A stretch of 8,514 bases of DNA from an uncultured Clostridia bacterium (GTDB lineage: Bacteria > Bacillota > Clostridia > Christensenellales > Borkfalkiaceae), in the NCBI GenBank assembly GCA_934247855.1, contig CAKQKA010000069.1, forward strand, positions 1 to 8,514. The letters are read 5' to 3'. Positions 5,433-8,514 of the stretch are shown here, piece by piece. A program made the position numbers and the translations under genes. Position 1 is the first letter of the stretch, and each line of letters begins with the position of its first letter. The notes under the pieces are model-generated. The model searched no databases, had not been told where the DNA came from, and saw only the letters and a program-made list of their open reading frames with translations.

Positions 5433-7202
5433 TCAAGTTCTCCTGCTTGAATTCTTTTTGCCGACCTGTACAAGCATGGCATCTCTGAAATTCGCATAAA
5501 GTTCGCTGTTCAAAGCATACATAACGGTCGGTTTAACTTTTACTTGTTTGCGATCGTATGTAATAAGGCCGTTCAGTTCATCCTCTACATCGCTGAGCTG
5601 CGTGTATATGCAAGCGCAAAGTCCGCTTTTTATCAGCGGCGCAACTTTGTTAATGTATAATTTTTTTATCGCCGATACATATTTTTCGTTTGACTTGAAT
5701 TTTTTATACCCGAAAAACTTTTTCTCGTCATAAACATGCCCCGGCGTCATATAAGAATAACCGCCGAACTCGCTTAACGTTACCGGACGATTATCGCGCG
5801 GAACTTTAAGCTTTGTATAGTAAGTATGCATACTCTTTATATCGCATTTATTGTGATAATCGTGCCAACCGCTCACGCTTTCGACTATTCTTGTAGGATC
5901 GGTTATCTTTACCGCATACGCAATTTTTTCACTGTCGAACTGCCCCCAACCCTCGTTGAAAATCGTCCATGTACTTATACAGGTGCAATTTTTAAGTTGA
6001 TTGACCGTCTCCTGCCACTCCGAGGTAAAACGTTTTCTGCCGTTCTCGTCTTCGCGTGCAAAATATTTGTAGTCCGAATCTTTATGAATAATACCTAAAA
6101 ACGGTTGCAATGCAACATGTGAGAATTTATACTCGCCGCCGCCGTTCACAAAATCCTGCCAAACGACAATCCCCATTTTATCGCAGTGATAATACCAACG
6201 CATGCTCTCCACTTTGATATGCTTACGAATTGTATTAAAACCCATTCGTTTTACAAATTTCAAATCGTTGATTACCGCATCATCGCTCGGCGGAGTAAGC
6301 AAGCCGTCGGGCCAATACCCCTGATCGAGCAAGCCACTGAAAAAATACGGTTTACCGTTAAGACTTAAACGCTTTATACCGTGACCATCCGTCATAATAC
6401 CGAACGATCTTACACCGAAATAGGAATAAACTTTATCTTTACCGCATTCAAGCACTAAATCATACAGTTTCGGGTTTTCCGGCGACCAAAGCTTAAAATC
6501 GTACTTAAGATATATTTGCCCTTTTGTTTGCCCTGACAATATGAGTTTATCGCCGTCGTAAACTTTATAATTCTTTTCGCCGTCAAAAGCAACGTCGATA
6601 AAGACTTCTTTTTTGAGTGCGTCGGTTTTAATAGCTAAATCTTCAATGCGAATTTTCGGTACTTTTTCAATCCACACTGTTTGCCATATGCCGCTTTGCG
6701 CGGTATACCATATACCGCCGCGTTCAGTTTTTTGCTTGCCTCTGCCGCCGTGCGATTCTTCGGTCGGATCGCAAACAACAACGTCAAGAGAGTTCTCGCC
6801 CGCAAAAATAAACGGCGATATATCTATAGAAAATGCAGTATACCCGCCCTCATGCGAACCTGCAAATTTACCGTTGACATATACGTCGCAAGAATAATCG
6901 ACCGCACCGAAATGAAGAATCGTATCATACTCGGAATCGATTTTTTCAATAACGAAATCACGCCCATAGTACAATCTGTCTGCGGGCGTAATATAATCTA
7001 CGCCTTCAACGTAGGAATTAAGCGTTTCAGGTGAAAACGGTACGTTGATGTGCTTGTCGTAATTACCGAGCGGAGCACCTGCCTTCCTGACGGCAAAACG
7101 CCACAGCCCGTTAAGACAACGGTAATCGTCGCGGCGAAATTGCGGTCTCGGATATTCCGAATGCGGCACATTTTCGATTTTATAGTCGCAAATCAGTTTC
7201 AT
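5433..7202 (-). CDS. Glycoside hydrolase family 2 protein (beta-galactosidase/glucuronidase-like), cytoplasmic
   Basis: A 589-aa retaining exo-glycosidase of the GH2 type. In order: a jelly-roll sugar-binding domain (about 25-183; NGLWRF at 31-36, VYVNGKFAGSHEGGYTAF at 107-124), an Ig-like domain (about 185-267) and a TIM barrel (about 270-560). The acid/base is in TIFNEGWGQFD (N416, E417). The nucleophile is in TLSEFGGY (E478). Both are intact. GFNTIRKH (321-328) is a typical barrel strand. The length is like beta-glucuronidase (about 600) rather than LacZ (about 1000), but I see no clear glucuronate-specific motif, so the substrate is open. There is no signal peptide, so it acts on imported glycosides. 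The ATG overlaps the recN TGA (ATGA, 7202-7199), implying translational coupling; its own ribosome site is weak. I see no good terminator after it. No transporter or regulator is nearby. Confidence 0.93.
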   Translation of the reverse strand: MKLICDYKIENVPHSEYPRPQFRRDDYRCLNGLWRFAVRKAGAPLGNYDKHINVPFSPETLNSYVEGVDYITPADRLYYGRDFVIEKIDSEYDTILHFGAVDYSCDVYVNGKFAGSHEGGYTAFSIDISPFIFAGENSLDVVVCDPTEESHGGRGKQKTERGGIWYTAQSGIWQTVWIEKVPKIRIEDLAIKTDALKKEVFIDVAFDGEKNYKVYDGDKLILSGQTKGQIYLKYDFKLWSPENPKLYDLVLECGKDKVYSYFGVRSFGIMTDGHGIKRLSLNGKPYFFSGLLDQGYWPDGLLTPPSDDAVINDLKFVKRMGFNTIRKHIKVESMRWYYHCDKMGIVVWQDFVNGGGEYKFSHVALQPFLGIIHKDSDYKYFAREDENGRKRFTSEWQETVNQLKNCTCISTWTIFNEGWGQFDSEKIAYAVKITDPTRIVESVSGWHDYHNKCDIKSMHTYYTKLKVPRDNRPVTLSEFGGYSYMTPGHVYDEKKFFGYKKFKSNEKYVSAIKKLYINKVAPLIKSGLCACIYTQLSDVEDELNGLITYDRKQVKVKPTVMYALNSELYANFRDAMLVQVGKKNSSRRT

Positions 7203-8514
7203 TTTTTCAACTTTTCTTTATATTCCGTTGCAAGAGAAATCATATTTTCCGCATGCCGAATTGAAATTTCAGCGGTTTTACTCCCGCCGATAAGACGGAT
7301 AATTTCTTCTACTTTCTGCGCCGCATCGAGTGCCTTTACCGTAGTAAATGTTTTACCGTCCGTTTCGATTTTTTCAATAAAGAAAGATTTATCGCTCATA
7401 GAAGAAATCTGAGGTAAATGCGAAACGGCTATTATTTGTTTTTTCATCGAAATCTGCGCAAAATTCTTTGCTACGACAGAAGCGGTAACACCGCTTATAC
7501 CCGCATCGATCTCATCGAATACGTATGTCCCGCAAGGCGATCCCGTCTGAGTTTTAAGCGCAAGCATAAATCTGCTCATTTCGCCGCCGCTTATAATTTT
7601 CGACAAAGGCTTAACAGGCTCGCCCGCATTGGCGGAAAACATAAATTCTATATGATCAAGCCCGTTGGACGGATATGTCGTCAATTCTTCAATTGAAGGC
7701 AGTTCGTCATATTCCACGCAAAAATCGGCATGAGGCATACCCAGATCGGCAAGTTTTTCTTTTACTCTGACCGAAAAATCCGTAGAGTACGCCTTTCTCG
7801 CCGTAGAAAGCTCGCAACAAATTTTGTAATATTCGTCTATTTTTTTAACTTTTGCATTCGTGATTTGCTCGATAGTCTCATCGGATTTCAGCAAATCATC
7901 ACGTTCGTCAACAGCCGACCGATAAAAAGCTTCGATATCTTCAAGTGTCGCACCGTATTTTTTCTTAAGATTGCGATAAACCTCAAGTCGCTTTTCAATC
8001 TCGTCGGGATCGACGGATTCAAAGTCAAATGAATCGAGATAATCTTTTACGCAGTCACCGATATCATTCGCCTCTTCGCGTAAATTATTAAGCCGTTCGG
8101 CAAAAGAATCTATTTTTTCATCAAGTCCGGAAACATTCCTTATAGCCTGCTCGGCAAGAATAACCGAATCCGAAACACCGTTTTCGTCCGATAGCGACTG
8201 ATATACAGCCGAAAGCGCGTTTGTAATTTTTTCGGCATTGCGAATACGTTCGTGTAAGGAAAGTAATTCTGCTTCCTCGCCTTCTTTCAGGTCGGCAGCC
8301 TGAATTTCGTTTATCTGATAATTCAGAATGTCTATTCTGCGCGCACGCTCATCGGGATTACCGCCAAGTTTGGCAAGTTTTTCGTCGAGTTCTTTTATAT
8401 CGGCACACACGTTTTTAAGCCGTGCCTTGTAATTTTCAACGCCGGCACTTTGGTCTATACATTCAAGCTGCTTGCTTTTCGATAATAAAATAAAATGCTC
8501 GCTTTGACCATGAA
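7199..8514 (-). CDS. recN: DNA repair protein RecN, N-terminus cut by window edge
   Basis: RecN is an SMC-like ATPase that gathers and protects DNA double-strand breaks. The frame stays open to the right edge, giving 437 visible residues of roughly 560; about 120 N-terminal residues with Walker A are outside. The visible part opens with HGQSEHFILL, the HGQ block before the coiled coil. Coiled-coil helices follow (about 25-245), including LNYQINEIQAADL. The C-terminal ATPase half has the ABC signature KIISGGEMSR (305-314), Walker B TYVFDEIDAGISG (329-341) and AVSHLPQISSM (362-372, H-loop). A GTG at 8410-8408 is internal and is not the start, because family-conserved sequence continues upstream of it. 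The TGA stop overlaps the ATG of the GH2 gene. The promoter is outside the window; argR is the usual upstream neighbour in Firmicutes and cannot be checked here. Confidence 0.97.
   Translation of the reverse strand, partial: HGQSEHFILLSKSKQLECIDQSAGVENYKARLKNVCADIKELDEKLAKLGGNPDERARRIDILNYQINEIQAADLKEGEEAELLSLHERIRNAEKITNALSAVYQSLSDENGVSDSVILAEQAIRNVSGLDEKIDSFAERLNNLREEANDIGDCVKDYLDSFDFESVDPDEIEKRLEVYRNLKKKYGATLEDIEAFYRSAVDERDDLLKSDETIEQITNAKVKKIDEYYKICCELSTARKAYSTDFSVRVKEKLADLGMPHADFCVEYDELPSIEELTTYPSNGLDHIEFMFSANAGEPVKPLSKIISGGEMSRFMLALKTQTGSPCGTYVFDEIDAGISGVTASVVAKNFAQISMKKQIIAVSHLPQISSMSDKSFFIEKIETDGKTFTTVKALDAAQKVEEIIRLIGGSKTAEISIRHAENMISLATEYKEKLKK

Noticed and set aside
8408..8410. GTG as the recN start, giving a 403-aa protein
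   Set aside because: The frame stays open to the window edge and the extra residues (HGQSEH...) match the conserved RecN block before the coiled coil, so the true start is outside.
1..8514. CRISPR array, insertion sequence, integrase site, phage or defence system
   Set aside because: No regularly spaced repeats, transposase or recombinase motifs, or duplicated tRNA 3' end were found; content is chromosomal housekeeping plus a glycosidase and an acetyltransferase.

Overview
The window looks like chromosomal DNA from a low-to-moderate GC member of the Bacillota, most likely the Clostridia and possibly a non-sporulating, uncultured gut-type lineage. Evidence: the gene order Asp23/YloU - FakA (DAK) - RecG, sigma-A-type promoters (TTTACA or TTGACT, 17 bp, TATAAT), strong U-tailed terminators, a type A RNase P RNA and a tRNA with encoded CCA. 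TGA is used as a stop by recN and the GH2 gene, so the standard bacterial code applies. The exact taxon is inference.

Layout. On the + strand there is only tRNA-Trp (1-75) and its terminator (76-108). Everything else reads on the minus strand. From right to left, in transcription order: recN (7199-8514, 5' end cut by the window edge), a GH2 glycosidase whose ATG overlaps the recN TGA (5433-7202), a 140 bp intergenic region with a promoter, the asp23-family gene yloU (4945-5292), fakA (3286-4920), a GC-rich hairpin, recG (1223-3235), a GNAT acetyltransferase with its own promoter and terminator (622-1089), and rnpB (174-515) with its own promoter and terminator. rnpB converges on the tRNA across a pair of back-to-back terminators.

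How the genes work together. recN and recG are DNA repair and recombination genes (SMC-like break repair protein; branch-migrating helicase). yloU-fakA-recG is a conserved Firmicutes neighbourhood; FakA phosphorylates exogenous fatty acids held by FakB, and YloU is an Asp23/Gls24 protein. In B. subtilis sdaAB-sdaAA lie between yloV and recG; here recG follows fakA directly. The GH2 enzyme has intact catalytic glutamates, no signal peptide and no transporter or sugar regulator in view, so its tight coupling to recN is the least expected arrangement here. tRNA-Trp and rnpB are translation and tRNA-maturation RNAs.

I see no mobile element, CRISPR array, phage gene or defence system, and no convincing novel system. 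The points most worth a second look are the recN-GH2 coupling and an rnpB that seems to lack the usual L15 GGU (CCA-binding) motif although the neighbouring tRNA encodes CCA.
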